Assembly: GCA_024196135.1 (NCBI GenBank)
Contig: JAMQCK010000018.1
Span: forward strand, 1 to 64,000
Reading direction: 5' to 3'
Source: Pleurotus ostreatus/Saccharomyces cerevisiae fusant
Lineage: Eukaryota > Opisthokonta
DNA length: 64,000 nucleotides
The notes under the pieces were generated by a model. It was not told the DNA's origin. It did no database searches and saw only the letters and a list, made by a program, of their open reading frames with translations. Numbering within the stretch: the stretch's first letter is position 1; each line of letters starts with the position of its first letter. The position numbers and the translations under genes were made by a program. Shown one piece after another: positions 53,432 through 63,329 of this stretch.

Positions 53432-54712
53432 TCAGAGCGACACCCAGACTGTCTCGCCAGCGGCCTTGCGGACGCGGTTCATGACTGCCAGACCCTCCTC
53501 CTCCTCTGCCACGCCCTCTATCAGTATGGCGTCCACTCCTTCGCGGTCCAGAGTGAGGAAACCATCGAACAATCGCTGTGCTATGACGGGCGGCTCGGAG
53601 GCTTTGCCCAAGGGGAAGAGCCGCCACGAGATGCTCTCGTGGGTGTGAAGGACTTGTGCTAATCGAGAGTCGTCCGGCGTCATGAGGCCGACGTGGATGG
53701 GCCGGGCGGGATATCGAGTTTGCAGTGACGATACGAGACTATCGATTGTCTGCCGCTGCTTGGGCTCGGATGGACTCGATAATGTGTGCACAAGGATCAC
53801 AGGTACAGACGGCGAGTAGTGCTTGTATTTCATCCCTGGCGTCGTCGGCGCAGCCTCCATCGCCTCATCACGATAGTCGCGTCGGTGGACGAGGACGCGG
53901 GGCACGCTGCCGCTCGCGTGCAGCTCCTCCCGCAGGGTCCGTTCCAGGTCCTCTACCGTCACACCGCCGGGACGTAGTACGCGCAGGTTGCCGTCGGCGT
54001 TGAGACCGTCCACCACGGTGCTTTCTAGCCCAACACCGCACGGCCCTCCGTCCAATATCACGTCGACCTTGTCCCCCAGGTCGCGGTACACGTGTTCGGC
54101 ACGGGTGGGACTGGGCTTCCCGGACGAATTTGCACTCGGCGCGGCTAGCGGGGCGTTCGCGACTGCTATAAGCGCCCGCGCGACGGAATGGGAGGGCATT
54201 CGGATGGCGACGGTGTCCTGTCCGGCTGTGATGATGTCGGGGACGACGGCGGCGTGGCGGGGGAAGAGCATGGTGAGGGGACCGGGCCAAAAGTGCTTCA
54301 TGAGGACTTCGTAGGATGGGGGAAGGGTATAGTTTGGCGGAAGTATCGAATGCAGCATAGACATGGACGAGACGTGCACGATGAGGGGGTTGTCTGCTGG
54401 CCGGCCCTTCGTGCTGAAAATGAGAGACGCCGCAGAGCTATCGAGAGCGAGCGCGCCGAGTCCATACACAGTCTCCGTAGGGAATACAACCGGTCGCTTG
54501 AGCGTGATAAGATTACGGCTGGCAATATTCAGCGCGTCGCGCGTCGCCTCCGACGAGATCTCGGGCGTCTCTCCCGCGCCAAAGTGTATGGTCGCGGGGT
54601 CGCATTTGAGCAGCTGGCAAGGCATGGTGGAGACGCGGCGTCTGAGCAGCCGTCGCGGGAGGAGGAAACGTGCGGCGTTCCTCAGCAGCATCCAGGAAAG
54701 AACAATAGTCAC
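53432..54712 (-). CDS. SUA5: threonylcarbamoyl-AMP synthase Sua5
   Basis: Makes threonylcarbamoyl-adenylate from Thr, bicarbonate and ATP for the t6A37 modification of ANN-decoding tRNAs. Intronless, 426 residues, the same length as yeast Sua5. The YrdC domain has VFPTETVYGLGALALDSSAA, STKGRPADNPLIVHV, FWPGPLTMLFPRHAAVVPDI, VAIRMPSHSVARALI and APLAAPSANSSGKPSPTRAE, then LDGGPCGVGLESTVVDG and VLRPGGVTVEDLER. The Sua5 domain follows a PGMKYKHYSPSVPV linker. The first 29 residues (MTIVLSWMLLRNAARFLLPR, then RLLRRRVSTM) are basic and amphipathic like a mitochondrial presequence, and a second ATG (54625) begins the compact MPCQLLKCDP form, so dual targeting is plausible. Confidence 0.95.
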   Translation of the reverse strand: MTIVLSWMLLRNAARFLLPRRLLRRRVSTMPCQLLKCDPATIHFGAGETPEISSEATRDALNIASRNLITLKRPVVFPTETVYGLGALALDSSAASLIFSTKGRPADNPLIVHVSSMSMLHSILPPNYTLPPSYEVLMKHFWPGPLTMLFPRHAAVVPDIITAGQDTVAIRMPSHSVARALIAVANAPLAAPSANSSGKPSPTRAEHVYRDLGDKVDVILDGGPCGVGLESTVVDGLNADGNLRVLRPGGVTVEDLERTLREELHASGSVPRVLVHRRDYRDEAMEAAPTTPGMKYKHYSPSVPVILVHTLSSPSEPKQRQTIDSLVSSLQTRYPARPIHVGLMTPDDSRLAQVLHTHESISWRLFPLGKASEPPVIAQRLFDGFLTLDREGVDAILIEGVAEEEEGLAVMNRVRKAAGETVWVSL

Positions 54713-55234
54713 GATCGATCGACTTCCACGCCAATCGGCATCAAAGTTGGACCCATAATCGCCCTCCGAATCGGATGCGCATGCATCATCGCCGCCAACC
54801 TCGTCTACCGAATTGCCGGTCGCCGACTTCGCTGACAGAACGCTTGCCTTCGTGGAGGGCCTCTTGGAGCTGGCTGGTCCTCGCTGTTGGGGATGCTACC
54901 TTGAAGCTGGCTTGTACGGTCCTCAATACACTGTCTACTATTGCCTTGAAGGCTACGCAGCTCGACGTGCACCTCCGAGCTCGCCCACAGTACCCTCCCA
55001 GTATGATCTGCATGTTCAACAGCCTCCAGGCCCGCATGTGCTCTCGTTCTTGCTTCCGCCTTCTCGATGATTCAGCTGACCAAAGCCTCTTCCAAAGTGA
55101 CCGGCTCGGTAAGTATGACGTGCGGATCTGTAGACGCTGGGCGTATATAAGAACATGTGCGCCGGACCAGGAAGCTGCATCTTTCTGTCCTCGAACCTCA
55201 TCACTTGCATCTGCACCCATCCCCATCCGCAACA
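54713..55234. promoter_or_regulatory. divergent upstream region of SUA5 and DJ-1-like gene 2
   Basis: 522 bases between the two start codons. An open plus-strand frame runs through it into the DJ-1 gene but shows no conserved sequence. TATATAAG at 55144-55151 serves the plus-strand gene. Confidence 0.5.
55144..55151 (+). promoter_or_regulatory. TATA box of DJ-1/Hsp31-like gene 2
   Basis: TATATAAG about 84 bases before the ATG at 55235. Confidence 0.6.
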
Positions 55235-56025
55235 ATGTCCAACAAGATCCTCTTCGTGTTCACCTCTGTAAACAAGACCCTCACGGGCGAGCCTACCGTA
55301 GGTCTTCCCTCCCAATCCATATAGTACCGCGCGTATTCACCTTTCCTCAGGGCTGGTACCTCCCCGAGGCCGCGCACCCCTACTATGTCCTCGCCCCGCA
55401 CTTCGATATCGACTTCGCCGCGCCCGCGGGCCCGAACCCGCCGCTCGACCCCGTCAGCAAGGAGATGTTCAAGGACGAGGAGAGCCAGAAGTTCCTCACG
55501 GACAAGGTCCCGCAGGAGAAGCTGGCCAACGCAAAGAAGCTCGCCGACGTGAACCCGGACGACTACGCGGCCATCTTCTACGTCGGCGGACATGGCCCGG
55601 TCATTGACCTCGCCACGGACCCGACGAATGTGAAGCTGGCGAGCAAGGTGAGTTAGCTGCTGGTTTATGCGTTTAGGGAAGGATGTATGCTGACTTGGAA
55701 ATCGTAGTTCTGGCAACAGGGCAAGATCGTCTCCGCCGTCTGCCACGGCCCCGCCGCGCTCGTCGGCGCCACCGACGCGTCCGGCCAGTCCATCTTCAAG
55801 GGCCGCCGCGCGACGTGCTTTACCTACGACGAGGAGCTCCAGGTCAAGAAGGTGGACTCCATCCCCTTCCAGCCCGAGCACAAGATCGTCGAGCTCGGCG
55901 GGAAGTTTGAGAAGACGGAGCCGTGGGGCGTCAAGGTCGTCGCGGACGGCCAGCTCTACACGGGCCAGAACCCCGCGTCGGCGGGCCCGCTTGGGCAGGA
56001 GTTGTTGAAGGCGCTGAAGAAGTAA
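55235..56025 (+). CDS. DJ-1/PfpI superfamily protein, Hsp31-like (copy 2)
   Basis: Paralogue of the gene at 35103-35998, about 225 residues in three exons. Exon 1 is MSNKILFVFTSVNKTLTGEP-T. Exon 2 is GWYLPEAAHPYYVLAPHFDI through DDYAAIFYVGGHGPVIDL; exon 3 is FWQQGKIVSAVCHGPAALVG, SIFKGRRATCFTYDEEL and TGQNPASAGPLGQELLKALK. The nucleophile Cys-His and the glutamate in LPEAAHPYY are conserved, so glyoxalase-like activity is expected from family knowledge. Copy 1 has an additional intron inside the part that is exon 2 here, and one near its 3' end. Codon use here is more GC-biased than in copy 1, which may point to higher expression (inference). Confidence 0.94.
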
Positions 56026-56611
56026 ACGCTTTCTGTCGTAGGCGCTGGAGAAGTCAGGCGCCCGGGAGGTAGATGAGATTAATATTGTGACGAGATATCG
56101 GCCGCTGTACGATATGATAAAAGTGTACTATAGCCCTAATTTCAGCCTGAGATCACCGGAATGGTGACCTTCATAAAACTTGCTGTATTCACCGGACCCG
56201 AAGACCTCACTGTGCTTGACTTGCATGTCACTGAATTCGAGTGCATCAACGCTCTCAAAGATGAAGGCTTCGTCCGGCAAGTTGGTGAACTCCGCGATCT
56301 GCCTCCAGGACTGTCATCTTGGGACCCGCTGCGTGTTCTCGGAATGAAATAGGTCTATACATTCAGCAAGGTAAAGGTCGGTATACATACAACATCTGGA
56401 AGATAAAGGGATCGGATATACAGGGAAGAAGATCTGGGTTCCAAAGGGCCTCGTGAAAGAAATTTATAAAAGACAGCGACGTAGCGCGTGGCAGGAAGAA
56501 AGAGCTATTCAGAACAAAGACGTTGCACAAGACGGAACATGGCACCAACTCCGCCACTCGGCACGGCACAAGGTTCGCCGCACAGCGCGACACGAGGTCC
56601 ACCTCATGGTG
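56026..56611. other. intergenic between convergent genes
   Basis: A short frame (56161-56352, 63 codons) has an ATG and an ordinary composition but no recognisable family and lies in the 3' flank of the DJ-1 gene. Nothing else seen. Confidence 0.4.
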
Positions 56612-57374
56612 CTAGAAATCCGTCACGTATAGCAGGAAGGCGAAGGCTGCGTGCGCGAGGGAGAGAACGAGCAGATAGGCGCTCCCGACGTCCGTGCTGG
56701 AGGGTAATATGCACGTGAAGAAGGACAGGAGAGCATAGGTGGCGTTCATATAGTCTGCAAGGGTAGCGTCAGCGCTGACTGGTACCTTTCTGGAGGTAAA
56801 CCCCGCGCGAAAAGCTAGGAAGAAAGGGCGGAGCAAGGGAAGTCGGACTCACAAAATGCCGGACGGGCCGCGGGTCCTTGCCTACTTGCCACAATGTGGC
56901 CGACACCGAATGTCGCGGTCAGACATGCGAGCGCCTGATTGAAGGCGGGGGCGACGTCGGCGTCGAAGAGCGGCTATATGAACGTGAGAGGAGTCAGCTA
57001 TCTCATAATCACAGAAGACGAGCGAGATGAATGGAAGTTCATCGAGTGAACTTGTGAAGACAAGAGTGAATTCGTGGATTCGCGGGCGCGCAAGGTCAAC
57101 TTCTCTAGGAGAAAGCGCGTCCCATTCTCGAGAACAGCACAACGACGTGGCTGCCTGCCACAGGCCACGAGTCATGCTGGACGCATCGGGCACGTCGTCA
57201 ACGCGTCTGATCTCTGCGAGTATGGGAGAATTTGTTCGTACTCACCAGTCCAGTTATATACGACGCGAGACGAACGGGTACAGAGGAATAGATAACATCA
57301 GGCTTCGCGGCGAGTACGACAGCGAACAACACGTCCGCCATGCCCTTGTACTGGAGCAAGACGTCGGAGGACAT
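56612..57374 (-). CDS. small multi-pass membrane protein, unknown function
   Basis: I do not recognise the family. Exon 1 from the ATG at 57374 reads MSSDVLLQYKGMADVLFAVV and VRLASYITGL. A later exon reads PLFDADVAPAFNQALACLTA then TFGVGHIVASRQGPAARPAF, and the last exon reads DYMNATYALLSFFTCILPSS, TDVGSAYLLVLSLAHAAFAF and LLYVTDF with the stop at 56612-56614. Three to four hydrophobic helices are apparent in about 130 residues. Splicing between exon 1 and the PLFDAD exon is unclear: either one intron of about 290 bases or an extra small exon. The start lies 347 bases from the divergent phosphatase gene. Confidence 0.5.
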
Positions 57375-57721
57375 AGTGACAAGGTCTCGTGTGCAGCAGA
57401 AGTAGTGTGTCGCTCAGAGAGACGCGAGCGCTCGCAGGCAAACGCGAAAGATGGAAGTCGAACTCAACGATGTGCGTGTAGTGCACGTGCGTCGTGACCG
57501 CGTTCAACATCGCGGGCCGCGCGTCGTGATCCGGGCCCGCGTGGAGGTGGATCGGCTCCCGCGCCGGAATGTCGGGATGATGTCGGGCTGGGTGGCGTTG
57601 GTTGCCGGCCGGCGGGCTCATAAAGCCAGTGCTCTCCTCGGACCTCACTCGACGACATTCGTTGCTCTCGAGCTCGCTGTTGCTGGCGGTACGCGCAGAT
57701 TGCCTCAACCTTTCCCTCGAC
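57375..57721. promoter_or_regulatory. divergent upstream region of the membrane protein and phosphatase genes
   Basis: Upstream segment of both genes. An ATG at 57451 with a donor-like GTGCGT shortly after could be a 5' exon of the phosphatase gene, but no conserved residues are gained. Confidence 0.4.
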
Positions 57722-59483
57722 ATGTTTGCAGGCTCTGTTAGCGCGGATGAGATTGTGCCAGGACAGCTTTTCCTTGGAAAGTGCGTATAAATTGATCGAC
57801 GCGGTGTGCATGGAGTTGACCCCGTCCTCGTCGCAGTCTGTCCGCGGCTCTCAGCCTCGAGTACCGCCAGCAACATGGAATCACCCACATTCTCTCTGTC
57901 TGCCCAGAGTATGAACCGACCAAGCACGACCATATGATGATCGCTGTGGACGACACTGAGTACGACGATCTGCTCACTCATCTGCCGAAAGCGTGCGACT
58001 TCATCCAGGACGCGTTGAACGGAGGGGGGAAGGTGCTAGTGCATTGTGTTATGGGCGTCTCGCGAAGTACCACGGCGCTTGCTGCGTATTGTGCGTATTC
58101 CATCCTCGTCTATTGCCACAATAATTGACTTCTCACATAGTGATGCGAACGCATCGCTGGCAAGCCAGAGAAGCTCTCACATTCATCAAGAAAGGCGAGT
58201 TCGCTTCCTCATTGTAGGGCCCCTACTTATACGACCAAGCCCGTCCGAGGATTCGCCCAAACTACGGCTTCCTCAGGCAACTCGATGTCTTCGCAGAGTG
58301 CGACTACGCTCCTTCGCCAGAAGTCCCCGCCTACCTCTCCTGGAAGCGTCGTCACAAGCAGGAGATGACGGCGTTCTTGAGCAAGATTGTGGATACCACT
58401 GGCATTATACCCGACCAATTATACCTCAGCGAGTGCGTCGTCCCTACTCTTCGTCTGTATCATCTACTGACTATGATCCAGCGACTTTCCTGAAGACAGC
58501 GACCAGGCAGACTCGATACTTGCTACCCTCGGCGTGACGCATATGCTGACGCTCTCCCCGGCATGCAAAGTCCCACCCTCCTCTCTGCTGACCAGCTGCG
58601 AGAACATCGTGATGTCGCCTAATAGAAAGGAGGAGCTCCTCCTCGCCCTCCCCGCGATATGCCAATACATCACTGACGCCATTCACGGCGGCGGCATCGT
58701 CCTCGTGCACAGCGAGGCGGAGTCGAAGGCGTGCACGGCGGTTTGCGCATACCGTGAGTGTGCCACAACTGTCATGTGGCTGGTTCCGCCATAGCACCCG
58801 GCTGACGATTGTCTCCCAGTGATGACCGCGCAAGGTCTATCCGCTCAGGCTGCCCGCGACAGGATCGAAAAAGGTTACGGTCTCCTTCCTCTGTCTCAAT
58901 CCAGCCGTGCGGAGGATTTACACGGTTGTGCTCACCCTGGAACCCTTTTCTAGATATGCCGCTGTTCAATGCTACCAGCACGTTCCGTCGCAACCTCGAG
59001 CTCTTCGAGACGTGCGGGCACAAGCCACACCTAGAGCACCCCGCCGTACAACAATGGCTATACGGCGGCACGGCTACGCCGCCAAATATGCTTGTGGATA
59101 TGAACCCTAACCTCACGGCGGCAGCGCTCCTTGGTGCCTTTAACCACGCCCAACGGGCGAGGAACGAAACTGCTTTGCTCACCGCTGCTGCCGCGTCCCA
59201 GGGAGGCGAGAGTAGCAAGGTGTTCGAGGATGTGCCTCCGGCCGCGGATTCGAGGCGGCGCAGGCGTCCGGAGAGGTCGTGCTCGCCGAAGAGACCGACG
59301 GTCATCAGTGTTGCAGACGAGGCGAAGCTGCGTGCGACGGCGGCGCGTCTGCTGGGTGACACGTCGTTGGACATGCCGACCTTCGGCCAGGCGCTTGGGG
59401 CGTTGACGCTGAACGCGGGTGCAAGGGCAAAGACCAACGAGAGACTACCAGAACCGCACGCTGTTGTTGTGGATAGTAGTTGA
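57722..59483 (+). CDS. tandem dual-specificity phosphatase, second domain inactive
   Basis: Two DSP domains in one chain of about 470 residues. Domain 1: MFAGSVSADEIVPGQLFLGN, LSAALSLEYRQQHGITHILS, the general-acid loop AVDDTEYDDLL and the P-loop VLVHCVMGVSRSTTALAAY, a complete H-C-x5-R-S site. Then LMRTHRWQAREALTFIKK and RPNYGFLRQLDVFAECDY follow as in active DSPs. Domain 2 starts IIPDQLYLS-DFPEDSDQAD, with ILATLGVTHMLTLSP, and its P-loop reads VLVHSEAESKACTAVCAY: the Cys is Ser and the Arg is Lys, so it cannot catalyse. The helices after it, LMTAQGLSAQAARDRIEK and FRRNLELFETCG, still match. A Ser/Arg-rich tail follows. The start ATG at 57722 is the first giving the DSP beta strand. Substrate unknown. 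Confidence 0.88.
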
Positions 59484-59685
59484 CACGGTGGATATAATTA
59501 CTCAGTACTCAGTGTCACGCGTCTATGGAAGTCTTTGACTCGATGTTGGTCCACTGCTGCATGCGTGCAACAAGGCCTGAATGTACTCTGCCTTTCGGAT
59601 GGATTTAGCCAGCTAGCTTATAGGTGTGCTACATTTTCCCTATGAGAGGGGAGGGGCAAAAAGACATCAATTGCCGCAAATTCAC

Positions 59686-59769
59686 TTCGGATACGGGGAA
59701 TCGAACCCCGAGCTGCCGCGCACTTCGTAGAATGAGAGGCGGCAATGTTGGCCGTTACACCATATCCGA
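59686..59769 (-). tRNA. tRNA-Glu (anticodon CTC), with a 12-nt intron
   Basis: On the minus strand, acceptor TCGGATA pairs with TATCCGA. The D arm is GTGT...ACAT, the anticodon stem is GCCGC/GCGGC and the T arm is CGGGG-TTCGATT-CCCCG. The loop starts CTCTCA, giving anticodon CTC. Nineteen bases lie between the anticodon stem halves, so 12 are an intron after position 37. The mature RNA is 72 nt, the usual size for tRNA-Glu. Confidence 0.94.
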
Positions 59770-60015
59770 TATGAAGGTATGCAACCCCCACAATCTTACA
59801 ATCTCCGTCACTGCCTGAGAAGTTCATCGCTCAGGATGTGAGTATTGCCTTCCTAGTTGAGGGAATTCGATCATGATAGCAACCAGCACGTACACTGGAA
59901 GCCTACTACTAAACCACTGGGAGTACGTCGGCAAACCCCGAACTTAGTACTTGCATCGTGTTGATGTTCGGTCCGGCTGACTATTCTCTGCCTCTACGGC
60001 CTGCTTACGACCCTC

Positions 60016-61573
60016 ATGATCCTTACGACTGTCCTGGGCTTCTGCTTGTTTCTTTGCACTTTGGCGGACTACTACCCTCTGCGCGAGTACTCTGGCGGCA
60101 ACTTCTTCAACGGCTGGGAATTTTACGACAATGTAGACAACACCACTTGGGGTAGACGCTGTCGCCGCATCACAACTGATTTGGATAGGACTGAGATGCA
60201 TATAGGCAACGTTCGCTACGTCGACCAGACAACGGCAATCGAGCAAGGCTTAGCCTATGTGACCGACAAGGGCAATGCTGTCATCAGGGTCGATGACGAG
60301 ACTTACATCCCCGGTGGATGGGACTTCGCGAATCGGCAGTCTGTAAGTATGGCACTCCAACCCACATTGCCCCATGAACAAAGTGTTGACTTGTATAGGT
60401 GCGCATCACAACGACCGACACGTACCCTCTCACCGGCCTTATCATCATCGACCTCGTCCATATGCCGTATGGTTGCTCGGTACGAACACGATTCTCACAT
60501 CTGAAAAGTCTACTGAACTCTTAGCTGGTAGGTGTGGCCCAGCTTCTGGAGCTTTGGTCCTTCCGCAGGTGAATGGCCAGCAGGCGGCGAAATCGACATC
60601 ATCGAGGGCGTCAACCTCGTCGGCCACAACCAGATGGCGCTGCACTCGACGGAGGGCTGCTTTCAAGCCAATAACAGCGGAGGGATAGGACAGACCCTTG
60701 AGCGCGACTGCTCGACGCCAACGGGGTGCGCTGTGCGTGAGAACAAGAACGACAGCTACGGTCAGGCCTTCAATGAGGCTGGGGGCGGTGTCTTCGCACT
60801 GCAGATGGCACAGTCCGGCTTCTACATCTGGTTTTGGAGTGTAAGTCGTATTCTTCGCTCGTTTTTTTTTGCAAGAGTATGCTGACGATGTTGGCGTAGC
60901 GCGACGATATCCCCGACTCCATCAGTGGCGCAAATTCTCAGTCGACAATGGATACTACCAAGGACTGGGGTACGCCGAGCGCATCATACCCAGCTTCAGG
61001 CTGTAACGATACCCTGTGGAAATACTTCGCACCGCAACAGCTCGTGCTGGACATAACGCTTTGTGGTAATTGGTGAGTTTCTCATCTACATAGGTTGGGG
61101 ACTCGTCTTGCGGGTCTGCCTCTAACTTCCGCAGGGCCGGCCTTCCCGCAGTCTACGGCGCAACCTGTGTGAACCAATACGCATGCGTACGTTGCCCATC
61201 TCCGCTCATTCACGACGCTCATTAGGCGCCCGTATTCGCCCTGCTCGTCTGCGCTTTCGTCCCGGATCTACCCTCAAATGGATACGCGCTCGTCCAGCTG
61301 ACCGACAATGTCGTCGGAGATGGCTCGAACTACGCAGAGGCCTACTTCGAGATCCGATGGATCCGAACTTACACGGGGGACAAGGCACTGGTTCCTTCCT
61401 TCACGCCTTCGCCTACTTTCTCGCTCTCGGTTTCGACGTCGTCATCGATATCTAGTGCCAGCGCTACCTCCTCGTCAAATGATTCCTGGAGTGTTCTTTC
61501 GATGTCTTGGCTGACTATGATCTTGTATTGCTTGCTCGGTGTCGTGCTTACTTTATGCTGTATCTTGCTGTGA
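60016..61573 (+). CDS. GH16 endo-beta-1,3(4)-glucanase, secreted, with C-terminal hydrophobic anchor
   Basis: Laminarinase-type glycosidase acting on wall or extracellular beta-glucans. The start ATG at 60016 gives a signal peptide (MILTTVLGFCLFLCTLA, then DYYPLREYSG). The fold follows: NFFNGWEFYDNVDNTTWG, then NVRYVDQTTAIEQGLAYVT, VRITTTDTYPLTGLIIIDLV and HMPYGCS-VWPSFWSFG. The catalytic motif is GGEIDIIEGVN with both glutamates. Later parts are HNQMALHSTEGCF, GYASAFN-like GQAFNEAGGGVFALQM and WKYFAPQQLVLDITLCGNWA. The exon after 61187 is best joined at LTDNVVGDGSNYAEAYFEIR, giving the usual CVNQYAC-LTDN turn. A Ser/Thr-rich stalk and a hydrophobic end (WLTMILYCLLGVVLTLCCIL) suggest GPI or membrane anchoring. 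Stop 61571-61573. Confidence 0.91.
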
Positions 61574-61994
61574 CCCTGCCGCTGACTGCTTCGCGCTGTG
61601 GACACTAGAGACGCTGTTCGACCTTGTAGCTATCCTCGCTTCCTGCCACTGTATCCTCTACCTATGGTGATCAATGGATCTGGACTGACTGCGGTGCTGC
61701 AGTGCTGGAACACTTGGGAGCTTCGAACAGACCTGGAAGGCGGACGACAGCAGCGTGTGAGTCACTTGCCGAACTCAGCAAGTTCTGGACCTTCAACCAT
61801 CCACGTGACTTGCTCTATGGACCGTCTCCTGACCCGCCGCTCATGTTCTCGACGGGAACTGCCTCGTTCTCGGCTGCAAGCCTGTCAAGCGTCCACCGCG
61901 CGATTCCGGAACGCGCAAAAGTACTTATGGGGGCTCTAAACTCGCCTGATTTCTCTTCTCATCGAACCCCAATAACCCCTGCCAACCCCACTAT
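61574..61994. other. intergenic; upstream region of the cytochrome b5-like gene
   Basis: No family-like coding frame and no clear TATA box. Confidence 0.45.
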
Positions 61995-62816
61995 ATGCTA
62001 CGCACACTAGCCGCCCCTGCCGCGCTTGCCGTCGTCCGGTCTCAACAACTCCAGCGTGCTGGTGTCTGCCTCGCTGCGGCTGCCGCTAAGCGGCGCATCG
62101 CGTCTTCGGCGAACCCGAACAGCGCACACTATGGGCCTGATGACCCTCGTCATTCGCCCTTCCTGAAGGACCTCATCGCCGCTGCTGGCGTGGGTATTGT
62201 CGCTTATGTGAGTGTGCTGTCTGCCCATTTACCTTGACGGCAGGCTGACGTCGACCGTTCAGACCGGCTACGCGTTGTGGTCGCCTCGCGACTCGCACGC
62301 GCACCTGCCTAACTTCTCTTGGATATCGGGAGAGCCATCCCATTTCCTGCCTGTAATACAGCCGTCGGAGGTCGCGAAACACACATCTCGCAACGACTGC
62401 TGGGTGATCTTCGACGGGGAGGTATACGACGTCACGAACTTCCTCGACAAGCACAGCGCAGGCGCCGAGTCGATCCTGAAGAATGCTGGGAAGGATGTCA
62501 CGTAAGTACTTGCGTGCGTTCATTGAGATGGACGTCGATGGCTGACGGACAACGCCCAGGCCGATGTTCGTGCACTTCCACAAACCCGGAACGATCGATA
62601 AGCTGCCCGCGGAGTGCCACATTGGCACGCTACCTGTCGCTGCGCCACCAGTCTCCGAGGAGCATCGAGTTCGCCCCGACAAGGAGGACGTCCTCAAGTT
62701 CTTCTCGGCCTTGTAAGTGACTTTCATAAAGGTGCCGTATCTCTAAAGCTTACCTAGAGCCTCCCGCTGACCATTTTTCTAGTCTGTATTTGTACGTACC
62801 GGATATATGGTTGTGA
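61995..62816 (+). CDS. mitochondrial cytochrome b5-like protein, resembling the heme domain of flavocytochrome b2
   Basis: MLRTLAAPAALAVVRSQQLQ with Arg/Ala-rich continuation looks like a mitochondrial presequence. A hydrophobic segment (DLIAAAGVGIVAY) precedes TGYALWSPRDSHAHLPNFSW. The cytochrome b5 domain reads PVIQPSEVAKHTSRNDCWVI, FDGEVYDVTNFLDKHSAGAE, SILKNAGKDVT and MFVHFHKPGTIDKLPAECHI, then GTLPVAAPPVSEEH. The IDKL...GTL end is that of yeast Cyb2 (L-lactate:cytochrome c oxidoreductase), but the FMN barrel that should follow is absent. The first heme loop is H-S-A-G, not H-P-G-G. The stop is TAA at 62714-62716 if read through, or 62814-62816 if the intron-like segment 62713-62782 is removed. 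About 200 residues. Role unknown; electron carrier inferred. Confidence 0.82.
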
Positions 62817-63329
62817 ATACTTGAAGGACTGGATATGTACCATAGCACTAATCATCGCACCTGTATATCGATACCAAACACTGTTTCGTTCGCACTTGAC
62901 TTTTGAACGTTTGTACCTTTGAACGTGTCCGCCTCGTACCCGAGGACAGTTTCCGCAACGTTCGTACGAGTTCGTTTACGATCGGTCAGCGTCAGCTGGC
63001 GATTGCTGGACGATAGAAGGCCCGATTATCACAGAGTCCATCTGAAGGGGGAATCACGAGCGTGGTATATGAGGCGAGAAAGAGCAAGGTCTGGTCTCGA
63101 CGACCACGTATCAGAACGCCGCAGCGTCGACGCCAGAGTCGCGCTAATTGCCCCAGCAAACGCCCAACTTCCACGGTTGGGGAAGCAAAGTCGAGCGATT
63201 CGGCGACCGGCCCGGTTATTTATAGCCGCAAGCTCTCTTTCGCGTGTTGCGCTCACTGCCGCTGTCTGTCCTCGCCGTCGTCACCAGCGTCGAGCTCGTC
63301 GCCAAGCTCAGCGACGGGGTCGCGTCTCG
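62817..63329. other. intergenic; promoter of the last gene
   Basis: No gene recognised. TATTTATA at 63217-63224 lies 106-113 bases before the next ATG and is a likely core promoter. Confidence 0.5.

Noticed and set aside
54775..55234. N-terminal extension of the second DJ-1-like gene in an open frame
   Set aside because: The upstream codons are unlike any DJ-1 protein; the TATA box at 55144 and the ATG at 55235 (MSNKILFVFTS) match the normal family start.
56161..56352. 63-codon frame MVTFIKLAVFTG...
   Set aside because: No homologue recognised, no splice signals, located in the 3' flank of another gene; could be real but cannot be supported.
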